Position numbers and translations under genes: made by a program. The notes beneath the pieces were generated by a model, which worked only from the letters and a program-made list of their open reading frames with translations, was not told the origin of the DNA and did no database searches. Below are positions 56,685 to 64,000 of a stretch of DNA of 64,000 nucleotides, piece by piece. Source of the DNA: Psococerastis gibbosa (Eukaryota > Arthropoda > Insecta > Psocodea > Psocidae). How positions within the stretch are numbered: the stretch's first letter is position 1; each line of letters starts with the position of its first letter. The stretch spans positions 14,074,001 through 14,138,000 of the forward strand of contig OZ020489.1 in assembly GCA_963971405.1 (NCBI GenBank), in the 5' to 3' direction.

Positions 56685-56726
56685 ACCAGTCTGAAGATGG
56701 TGTTACACCGAAACAGCTGTTACTAT
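56685..56726 (+). ncRNA. Hammerhead-like motif of PLE-3
   Basis: Plus strand: CTGAAGA core (56,691-56,697), stem II GGTG/CACC with a TTA loop, GAAA at 56,710, palindromic stem III ACAGCTGT, then T and stem I AGT pairing with ACT. The core fits CTGANGA. Confidence 0.7.
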
Positions 56727-56871
56727 TAAAAATTTATGTTGTGAAATTAAGTGCAATTTTTTGTATATAAAGTTATTAATCATATTTCACTTCCACGAAG
56801 TCACTGAAGAAACTCTCTCATGGAACAATAAAACATGTACCCATCGAAAGATAAGCTATATCACATAACAA

Positions 56872-57003
56872 GACTTCGATGGCACAGTGGTAGCTTGTTC
56901 GTATACTTTTGCGAGTCTCTACACATCATGCGATCGGTGACCTGTCGTAACTCAACACAGGTATTACCTACAGAGGCGACTGAAGAGGTTATTCGGATAC
57001 ATT
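56872..57003 (+). mobile_element. SINE-A copy 3, cut by the BEL/Pao LTR
   Basis: Begins GACTTCGATGGCACAGTGGTAGC with an A-box-like TGGCACAGTGG and continues to CGGATACATT, where the LTR starts. Other copies continue with CGTTTGTAT. That continuation is not found on the other side of the BEL element within the window. Confidence 0.7.
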
Positions 57004-57431
57004 TAGCTATTAAGCTTTACAGGTAATTGCGTAACGGTCGTAGGTCTTACCTTAGGCTGGTCTTAATCTGGTAGAAACCGAGGGCCCACGGTGAAGATGG
57101 TTATGGATCACAGCACTACGGGATGTATAGAATCACAGATCTCGACACAATACCGTACGCAACTTTAGACAGAATTAAATAAAGTATTATAAACTGAGAG
57201 TAGAATTAAATTGTTAGACCGACCGGGCCAGGATTTCTTTAGCAACTGAGACGTGTCTGTAGCTTAGACAACTTGTTTTAACAGGAGAATTAGTCATTTA
57301 CCTATTGTATAGTGACTATATTGCCGGGCTTAAATGGTAAAGAAACTATTTAAAAATGTATGCAGTACAATAGAATAATAACTGAAATGTGAGACACTGT
57401 GTGCATTTACCACAAACATACTATTATTATA
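57004..57431 (-). repeat. BEL/Pao 3' LTR
   Basis: Direct repeat of 63,263-63,690. Reading both through, I find one difference (57,430 T against 63,689 C) in 428 bp and no indels. It contains an AATTAAATAAAGTATT stretch on the plus strand. Near identity indicates a very recent insertion. Confidence 0.92.
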
Positions 57432-57487
57432 ACATAAACATGAACAGTATACAGAAACATTTTTATTTTATATATATATTTTTATGA

Positions 57488-60400
57488 TTAAACCGGAATG
57501 ATTATTAGGTTTCTGGCAGCCCTTCTAAGGGTACCACTTGCAGTTTTCACATCTACTACCCTTGTAACTCCTTTAGAATCAGGGTAAATTGAGCTGACTC
57601 TGCCCATTGGCCAAGTCCCCGGCACTGTTTTGGTGTCCGGTACCCAAACAAGTTGTCCAACCGTTAAATTTGTAGAAGAGCCTTTTGGCCATTTATTTTT
57701 TTGCATGAGTGTATGTAATACTTCTTTGTGCCACCTTTTCCAGAATATAGAGGTTATGATGGATATTCTTTCCCACCTTGTTTTATGGGAAATCTGCGAC
57801 TCAGGGTCATCATTGTGAAAACTTGATGGGGGTGAGCAAAACGGACCGCCTATCATGAAGAAAGAGGGGGATAGTAGGGATATGCCATCCCTTCCGTCTT
57901 GAGATGGCTCCAGGTAGGGCCTAGAGTTAATCAAGGATTCTACCCTCGCGAATATTGTGACGTATTCTTCATAGTACATCGGTGGAGTAAGGAGTACATG
58001 GAGTAATCTCTTGCAGCATTTGATCATTGGTTCCCATGATCCCATCCATGGACTATAGGCTGGAATGTGCTGAAATTCGATTGATCGGGATGCAAGACTG
58101 GAGATAACTTCGGACGTGTGGTCCGTGAGCCATTTGGATATCTCCGACATTTTCTTGAATCCAGCTGAAAAGTTGGTTGCGCAGTCAGCGCGGAATTTCC
58201 TTGGCAGACCACGGCGAGATGTAAATCGGTCTATAGCTGCAAGGAAATCTTTAGCCGATAGAGAGGATAATACCTCGATGTGGGTACATCGTGTTGATTC
58301 ACAGTTTAGAATTAAGCCGTATATTTTAGAAGTAGCTGAATTTTTTCTCATATTCACTTTGTAAGGGTAGGGACCGAAGCAGTCAATACCTACAACATTT
58401 CGGAATGGGAAGGTAGTTTCCACTCTGAAGGGTGGTAACTGTCCTTGGGCTGGAGCCGGTTTCACAGGATGCCATTTGGCACAAGTGATGCACTTATGAA
58501 TTAAATTTCGAATTAGAGCTTTTCCCGATAAAATCCAAAATTTTTGGCGGAGTAAACTAATACTAAGGTTAGAACCTCCATGGGCTGATAATACATGATA
58601 GAAAATACACAGTAAGCGGGATAGATTGCAGTGTTTTGGTAACAGTAGTGGATGCTTCGCATCATAGTTTATGGAAGCATGTTCCAGTCTGCCTCCCACC
58701 CGAACCAAACCTATAGAGTCGATAAAGGGACTTAGCGATATCAGGCCTTTTGGACACGAAGACCCTTTTGAGCTGATTTGGTCAGCTAAATTTGGAAATA
58801 CATGAGATTGCACGTGTTTTACAAGACAGAGGGTGGCAGCATTAAGCTCTTGTGCAGTTATTGCTGACTCCTGCCTAAACAATTTTGCTGATCGGCAGTT
58901 TTTTATAAACCTCAGGATGTAACTAACAACACGTTGCAGACGGCTGTAGCTAGAATATTTTTCTGACAGTGAAAAAATTAAATTAGGTTCAGCGGAAGCG
59001 GAAGGTATAAGCAAAGAAATGTGCTTAACATCAGGCAGATTTTCATCTATATTCTCGATAGAATTCTTTTGTGAGTGCTGAGGAGGAAACTTTTCTTTTA
59101 AAAACGGAGGACCTTCAAACCACAAGGGGCTATCTAACAGTTTTTCTGGAGAAGCACCACGGCTATTTAGGTCGCTGGGATTTTCTGATGTACTACAGAA
59201 CATCCATTGAACATTAGCTTCAGAGGTTAAATTGTGTATATTTGACACTCTGTTCGCTACATAAACTTTCAGTTTAGTTACTGGTATGTTAAGGTAGGCT
59301 AGGGCTATCATTGAGTCCGAGTAACCATAAATTTCTTTGAATTGATATGGTAAGTTGCCATTTAGTAGCCATTTGATAAGCTTTGCACTAAGTTCTATAC
59401 CTGCTAGTTCTAGCTGCGGTATTGTACGTATTGTGCGTAGGGGTGCAAGCTTTGTTTTCGCAAAAATAAGTCGTGCGACATTGGGCTGTCCTGGTACGAC
59501 AGAAACTATATAGGCTGTGCTTGAGTAGCCAGAAAGTGAAGCATCACTGAATAAGCATAAATATTGTGTTGCATTTGTTGCAGTACAATAGCGGGGTATG
59601 TTTATTTGAGAAAGCAGTGGCATTTTATTGGTGAATTCGATCCATTCATTAGCAACATTAGGTGGGAGTGGTTTGTCCCAACCATAATCTGAGTGACTGT
59701 ACCACAAATTTTGTACAAATCTCTTTAGAAAAAAGAGAACCGGTGAAATGAGACCTTGTGAGTCGAAACATTTTGCGAGAAAACTTGTGCAATTACGACG
59801 GGTTACTGGGCCAGTAAATTCCGTAAATTCGAATTTGAATACGTCATTTTTTGGGTCCCAAAGGCAACCAAGAATAGGGGTTGTATTATTGTCATTGAAA
59901 CGTACAGAAACTGGTGAAGAACTAAGTCCTAGTTCTTTGGAATGTGAAGAAATAAACTTTCCAAGAGTGAATTTGCCTTGGGCTAAAATGGTAGATATCT
60001 CGTTTTTCCACTGCAGGCATGTGGAAACATCCGGGGCAGCATAAAAACAATCGTCTATGTACCGACAATTAGCCAAAATATTAGTAGCTAGCGGGTAAGT
60101 TGATGCGTTGTCTTCACAAAGTTGCTGTATACATCTTAGAGCTATAAATGGAGCTGAAGTTAAACCATAACAAAGATGATTAATAGAGCATTCTTTAAGT
60201 TCTCCATTTTGGGAAACTTTGCCGTTTTCGTCTAAGCGAGCAAAAATATGTAATTTTTCCGAATCTTCAGGGTGCAGGGCTATAGATCGGTAAAAATTGT
60301 CAATATCGCATGACAAAGCTACAGGGGCGGATCTAGTGGCTAGCAGAACATAGTTCAAATCCCTTTGCAGTTTTGGACCGCAAATTAAAGTATCATTGAA

Positions 60401-62926
60401 GGAGTGAATAGGTGATTTGACAGCTGGATTAAAAACGATCTTAGCCTTTTTATTTGAACGTTTTATTACAATGTGCTGGTTAAGCATGTAGTTACTTTTT
60501 CGATGGGAGAGGGTAATTTCCCTTTTGTCGAAAAACTCTTGTAAAGCTGATTGATAAATTGAATAATCATTTTCATGACGTAACAATTTTTTCTCAAGGC
60601 TGAAAAAACAAGCTAAGGCTTTATTGCGGTTTGTAGCTAACTCTGGTGCGTTGTGTTTAAACGGCAGTCTTACTATGAATTGACCATTTGGATTTCTAGA
60701 ATGGGTCTCTTGAAAATGCTTATCAGCGAAAACCTCATCTTCACTCAATACATTTTTCATGTAGCTTTCTTCACAGATTGACTCAGTAATAAAAAAATTG
60801 TTGACTTCTGAAGCGACGTTGCTACAGTCCGAGCAAATGAGACAATTTTCGTAAGAAGGTATATTAATTGGATCGGATAAAAATCGATTTTCACCAGAAA
60901 TTAATAAGCCCATTGGTGTGTCCATGGCATACGGTAGGCTTCCTATACTGTTAGTATTTTTGGGGTTTAACAGATTACCTAAATGTACAGGTTGCTTACT
61001 GACACTTAAGAGTTGTAAAGTGTCTTGCACTGACAATACAATATGGACGGGGGCGGGTTTAACAGAGTACAGTAATTCAGAGTCAGCTAATTGAAAGTTT
61101 AACAATTGCTTGGTAACTTGAGAATCGAGTTTAACAGGAGACAAGTCACTTGTGATTTTTTTAATTACACATGCTTTTATTTGCATCGCATAAGAAGGTT
61201 TATAGCGGGATTGCAGAGTTAAAATAACAGAGCCGAGTGAGGGGACAGTTTGGCCACCAACACCGGTTAGCATACATTTTTCTGGAACTATTCGCACCCC
61301 TATGGAGCGAACAGCATCCAAAGTGATCAAGTTACGTACAGAACCTGTATCAATAATGCAGCGCAGAAGTTGATCGTTACTTTTAGGACCAGGTACAATG
61401 GCCTGAAAGGATCCTAATATAACAGTAGAAGCAGAATAGAATTTGTCCGACACACAAGATAAGACTTTTTCTTGTGCGGATTCGGTAGCAGAATTTTGAT
61501 TAGCAGAGGCTGAATTTCTTATTGGACACAATAATGAATTATGTGTTTTATTTTTGTTTTCACAGTAAATACAGCATTTTTTACTGGTGCAGGCAGAATT
61601 ATTATGCTGACTAGATAGACATATAGTACAGCGTTTAGAATCGTTAGCCCATTTAACACGTTGGGTTAAATCTAAGCTAAGAAAAGCAGAGCAGCGACCA
61701 ATTTTATGGTTGCAATTTAATTTACAGTAAATGCAGAAAGCAGAAGCTGAATTAGCTGAAACAAATTTAGAATTGCTATACGGCTTGGCGTGGCTGGAAT
61801 TTGCACGTTGAATCCGCACCGTTGGCTGACGCTCTGAAGAGCTGTTAGTACTGGGCAGTGGCGTAGCTTGCAAATGCAAAGCTACGTTAGAGCTGGACTT
61901 GTCATACTTTTTATTTGAATTTTGATAATTACTATTTGACCGAGCTTTGGAATCATCAGATGTAGACTCAGCTGCAAGTAATTCCAGTGTACTTAGTTGT
62001 TTAGATACAAAGTCAATCAACATACTGTATTCAGGAATTGTAGTTTTTTCCGACATTTTGGATTCGAATAATTTTCTAGTGAGTGGGTCTAGATTTTTAG
62101 ATGAAATGGTAAGCAGAAGAAAATCTGACAGATCTTTTATATCTGGCAATGATTTTAGTGTAGTCACGTGATCTTGATGAACTCTTAAAAAATCTCGCAA
62201 GGAGTCGGCTGTAGCCTTCTTGGCAGGAGCGTAGGAAAGAATTTCTTTAGTTATAGCAGAAGCTAGAGCTCTGGGTGACTGATATCTATTTTTCAGTGCA
62301 GTAATGGCATTAGTGTAACCACTATTCGATAAAGGAAATGTATTAACAAGAGCAAGAGATTCTCCCTGAAGCAACGACTGAAGGTAAAAGAATTTCTCTG
62401 TACCAGAAAGTGACGGATGTTTATCGTAGATGGCTTCAAACAAGCGAATAAAGCGCGGAAAATCGAGTAAATTATTATTAAATGGTTGTATAGAAATACT
62501 AGGAAGTTGTACCGCTGAATGCTGAGGTGCAGCATGGCTGCTGATCTGGGGCTGTTGGGCACTCTGACTTTTGTCAAAGTCCACCGCTTCAGAATGAATA
62601 ACATCGATGGCCTCTATAATTTGATCAAATTGAAGGGAAATTTTAGATATATAGTCCAAGTTATCTTTCTTCTCCTTATCTGGAAGCTGCATGGCTAGAT
62701 TCCTCATTTCATCCTCTATCATGCTGACTTCATGTCTTATTTTTAAGGCAAAATGTTTTTTAGAGTTAAGTAAAGTCAATTTAGACTTGCCATAATTCTT
62801 ACAAGTATCTAGAATTTGATTTAACCGAGCAAATGAATCTTGTATCTTACCAATTTTTAACTCTAAATCACTTAAGATTTGCTTATTAGCCATGATGAAA
62901 ATAATGAAATTGACGAAGCAAAGCAA
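57488..62926 (-). CDS. BEL/Pao Gag-Pol polyprotein
   Basis: 1812 residues without a stop. An N-terminal coiled region is followed by a DUF1759-type Gag segment (about 145-320: FNNNLLDFPRFIRLFEAIY, KFFYLQSLLQGESL). Cysteine/histidine-rich zinc knuckles lie at about 396-470, and an aspartic protease of the DUF1758 type at about 520 (CIIDTGSVRNLIT). Reverse transcriptase covers about 850-1020, with the active site YIDD (CRYIDDCFY) near 955. RNase H is at about 1120-1250 (LFSDASLSGY, YGYSDSMIALAYL). The integrase has an HHCC-like zinc region near 1445 (HGGSNL...CITCAKWHP) and DDE residues in GIDCFGPY (~1511), ADCATNF (~1584) and GSWEPM (~1632). A C-terminal DUF5641-like domain ends near 1805. All catalytic residues are visible, so it may be functional. 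The true start could be the second Met (MANKQ). Confidence 0.93.
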   Translation of the reverse strand: MLCFVNFIIFIMANKQILSDLELKIGKIQDSFARLNQILDTCKNYGKSKLTLLNSKKHFALKIRHEVSMIEDEMRNLAMQLPDKEKKDNLDYISKISLQFDQIIEAIDVIHSEAVDFDKSQSAQQPQISSHAAPQHSAVQLPSISIQPFNNNLLDFPRFIRLFEAIYDKHPSLSGTEKFFYLQSLLQGESLALVNTFPLSNSGYTNAITALKNRYQSPRALASAITKEILSYAPAKKATADSLRDFLRVHQDHVTTLKSLPDIKDLSDFLLLTISSKNLDPLTRKLFESKMSEKTTIPEYSMLIDFVSKQLSTLELLAAESTSDDSKARSNSNYQNSNKKYDKSSSNVALHLQATPLPSTNSSSERQPTVRIQRANSSHAKPYSNSKFVSANSASAFCIYCKLNCNHKIGRCSAFLSLDLTQRVKWANDSKRCTICLSSQHNNSACTSKKCCIYCENKNKTHNSLLCPIRNSASANQNSATESAQEKVLSCVSDKFYSASTVILGSFQAIVPGPKSNDQLLRCIIDTGSVRNLITLDAVRSIGVRIVPEKCMLTGVGGQTVPSLGSVILTLQSRYKPSYAMQIKACVIKKITSDLSPVKLDSQVTKQLLNFQLADSELLYSVKPAPVHIVLSVQDTLQLLSVSKQPVHLGNLLNPKNTNSIGSLPYAMDTPMGLLISGENRFLSDPINIPSYENCLICSDCSNVASEVNNFFITESICEESYMKNVLSEDEVFADKHFQETHSRNPNGQFIVRLPFKHNAPELATNRNKALACFFSLEKKLLRHENDYSIYQSALQEFFDKREITLSHRKSNYMLNQHIVIKRSNKKAKIVFNPAVKSPIHSFNDTLICGPKLQRDLNYVLLATRSAPVALSCDIDNFYRSIALHPEDSEKLHIFARLDENGKVSQNGELKECSINHLCYGLTSAPFIALRCIQQLCEDNASTYPLATNILANCRYIDDCFYAAPDVSTCLQWKNEISTILAQGKFTLGKFISSHSKELGLSSSPVSVRFNDNNTTPILGCLWDPKNDVFKFEFTEFTGPVTRRNCTSFLAKCFDSQGLISPVLFFLKRFVQNLWYSHSDYGWDKPLPPNVANEWIEFTNKMPLLSQINIPRYCTATNATQYLCLFSDASLSGYSSTAYIVSVVPGQPNVARLIFAKTKLAPLRTIRTIPQLELAGIELSAKLIKWLLNGNLPYQFKEIYGYSDSMIALAYLNIPVTKLKVYVANRVSNIHNLTSEANVQWMFCSTSENPSDLNSRGASPEKLLDSPLWFEGPPFLKEKFPPQHSQKNSIENIDENLPDVKHISLLIPSASAEPNLIFSLSEKYSSYSRLQRVVSYILRFIKNCRSAKLFRQESAITAQELNAATLCLVKHVQSHVFPNLADQISSKGSSCPKGLISLSPFIDSIGLVRVGGRLEHASINYDAKHPLLLPKHCNLSRLLCIFYHVLSAHGGSNLSISLLRQKFWILSGKALIRNLIHKCITCAKWHPVKPAPAQGQLPPFRVETTFPFRNVVGIDCFGPYPYKVNMRKNSATSKIYGLILNCESTRCTHIEVLSSLSAKDFLAAIDRFTSRRGLPRKFRADCATNFSAGFKKMSEISKWLTDHTSEVISSLASRSIEFQHIPAYSPWMGSWEPMIKCCKRLLHVLLTPPMYYEEYVTIFARVESLINSRPYLEPSQDGRDGISLLSPSFFMIGGPFCSPPSSFHNDDPESQISHKTRWERISIITSIFWKRWHKEVLHTLMQKNKWPKGSSTNLTVGQLVWVPDTKTVPGTWPMGRVSSIYPDSKGVTRVVDVKTASGTLRRAARNLIIIPV

Positions 62927-63262
62927 GTACGGTATGTGGTTATAACAAACTTGAACAGGACTGAACCAGCAGTACGCAGGGAAAAAGGCAAATTGAGCAG
63001 TAAATCAAATTTAAAGTAAATTCAATGACTTTTGCATGAAATTACGTAGGCCTAGCTGAAATAAAAAATTATACAATACAGTATGTATGGTAGATGCAGC
63101 ACAGTTTCACTTACAAGCAGATATATAGCAGTTACAGTAGCAGAACAATGCACAATTATGCAATACAATGTGATAAAATTGCACACAATTTTAAATACGG
63201 CAGTAATTATAGTGGAATTATCCAGTTAGGTATAAAAGCTGATCAGGCAAAGAAGGACCATA
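62927..63262 (-). promoter_or_regulatory. BEL/Pao leader
   Basis: The ~336 bp between the 5' LTR and the ORF on the minus strand. It begins TATGGTCCTTCTTTGCC after the LTR. A TGG start matches the complement of a tRNA CCA end, so TGGTCCTTC is the likely primer-binding site, but the tRNA is not identified. Confidence 0.55.
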
Positions 63263-63690
63263 TAGCTATTAAGCTTTACAGGTAATTGCGTAACGGTCGT
63301 AGGTCTTACCTTAGGCTGGTCTTAATCTGGTAGAAACCGAGGGCCCACGGTGAAGATGGTTATGGATCACAGCACTACGGGATGTATAGAATCACAGATC
63401 TCGACACAATACCGTACGCAACTTTAGACAGAATTAAATAAAGTATTATAAACTGAGAGTAGAATTAAATTGTTAGACCGACCGGGCCAGGATTTCTTTA
63501 GCAACTGAGACGTGTCTGTAGCTTAGACAACTTGTTTTAACAGGAGAATTAGTCATTTACCTATTGTATAGTGACTATATTGCCGGGCTTAAATGGTAAA
63601 GAAACTATTTAAAAATGTATGCAGTACAATAGAATAATAACTGAAATGTGAGACACTGTGTGCATTTACCACAAACATACTATTATTACA
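63263..63690 (-). repeat. BEL/Pao 5' LTR
   Basis: Nearly identical to 57,004-57,431. On the minus strand it starts TGTAATAATAG at 63,690. The neighbouring sequence at 63,691 is the exact copy of 54,116 onward. Confidence 0.92.
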
Positions 63691-64000
63691 ACCTAAAACC
63701 GCCGATGTTGTCATTCCCACATCGGTGAAATGGCGAAGTTAATGAAAGTTGAAATAAATTGATAGGTACCAAAGTACATTATGTGTACACATAATTTTCA
63801 AAAAAGGTTTTGTTTTTCTTACTCACTTACTTACTCCTTGGCGCTATGGCCCGTGAAGGGCCTTGCCCGGCTGTGTCCCATTGCACCAGCCTGCGCGGTC
63901 CTTCGCCAGTCAACAACGCCAAGGGTCACTAGATCCGACGTCGTCCAGCCATCGCATCCGTGGTCGTCCCTCTCGTCTTCTCCCTTGGGGCACCTTGTGT
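63691..64000. repeat. Second copy of 54,116-54,425
   Basis: Identical over all 310 bp to the window end, offset 9575. It contains the start of the minus-strand LINE fragment (63,830-64,000). Confidence 0.95.

Larger units (their letters stand above)
55205..56825 (+). mobile_element. PLE-3: Penelope-like element, 5'-truncated, split by SINE-E
   Basis: It starts with a short inverted copy of its own end (ATTAATAACTTTATATA at 55,216 against the reverse complement near 56,763), then RT motifs, a SINE insertion, RT C-terminus, GIY-YIG, a hammerhead-like motif, and the CCACGAAGTCACTGAAG-type extreme 3' end that PLE-2 carries inverted. Confidence 0.8.
57004..63690 (-). mobile_element. Young BEL/Pao LTR retrotransposon
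   Basis: A 6687-bp element on the minus strand: 5' LTR (63,690-63,263), a leader with a candidate primer-binding site TGGTCCTTC just after the LTR, one intact polyprotein ORF, 3' LTR (57,431-57,004). The 5' LTR starts with TG; the 3' end is not the usual CA. No target duplication is seen: the flanks are ...CGGATACATT and ACCTAAAACC... . Confidence 0.93.

Overview
The window is eukaryotic and looks like intergenic, transposon-dense DNA from an arthropod with a large, AT-rich genome, most likely an insect. The evidence is the company of elements: RTE-like LINEs with single APE-RT ORFs, an intact BEL/Pao LTR retrotransposon, several Penelope-like elements (PLEs) with GIY-YIG domains, tRNA-like SINEs, and MITEs with hAT, Harbinger, TA and TTAA target duplications. 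The species cannot be named from sequence alone. I found no convincing host protein-coding gene, no rRNA or functional tRNA, and no CRISPR or prokaryotic feature.

Layout. 0-7 kb: LINE scraps, a TA-type MITE, SINEs, a decayed LINE (3.5-5.9 kb) split by a 1225-bp foldback element, and a 417-bp tandem duplication. 6.9-11.0 kb: a full-length 3.6-kb LINE with an intact 996-codon ORF and a perfect 12-bp TSD, inserted in a TA-type MITE. 13-22 kb: dispersed repeat D, SINEs, and a nine-unit ~190-bp satellite with higher-order structure. 23-31 kb: a 5'-truncated copy of the same LINE, a PLE tail, and TTAA and Harbinger MITEs. 32-45 kb: an inverted SINE pair, LINE tails, two hAT MITEs, a nested MITE-in-MITE, and a 171-bp tandem repeat. 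45-57 kb: three PLEs (46.6-49.5, 51.06-51.8, 55.2-56.8 kb), one split by a SINE. 57.0-63.7 kb: a young BEL/Pao element with near-identical LTRs and an intact 1812-codon ORF. From 63,691 to the end the sequence is an exact copy of 54,116-54,425.

Two results stand out. First, four different PLE ends each carry a hammerhead-like fold: CTGANGA-type core, stem II, GAAA. In every one, stem III is a self-complementary palindrome, the pattern expected of ribozymes that work as dimers. Second, the BEL/Pao element has mismatched flanks and lies between two identical copies of a 310-bp segment. Unequal recombination between two BEL copies, or an assembler joining two haplotypes through them, would produce this.

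The parts do not form an operon or host pathway. They are autonomous retroelements (LINE, BEL/Pao, PLE), parasites that depend on such enzymes (SINEs, MITEs), and later nested insertions whose order can be read from TSDs and interrupted repeats.
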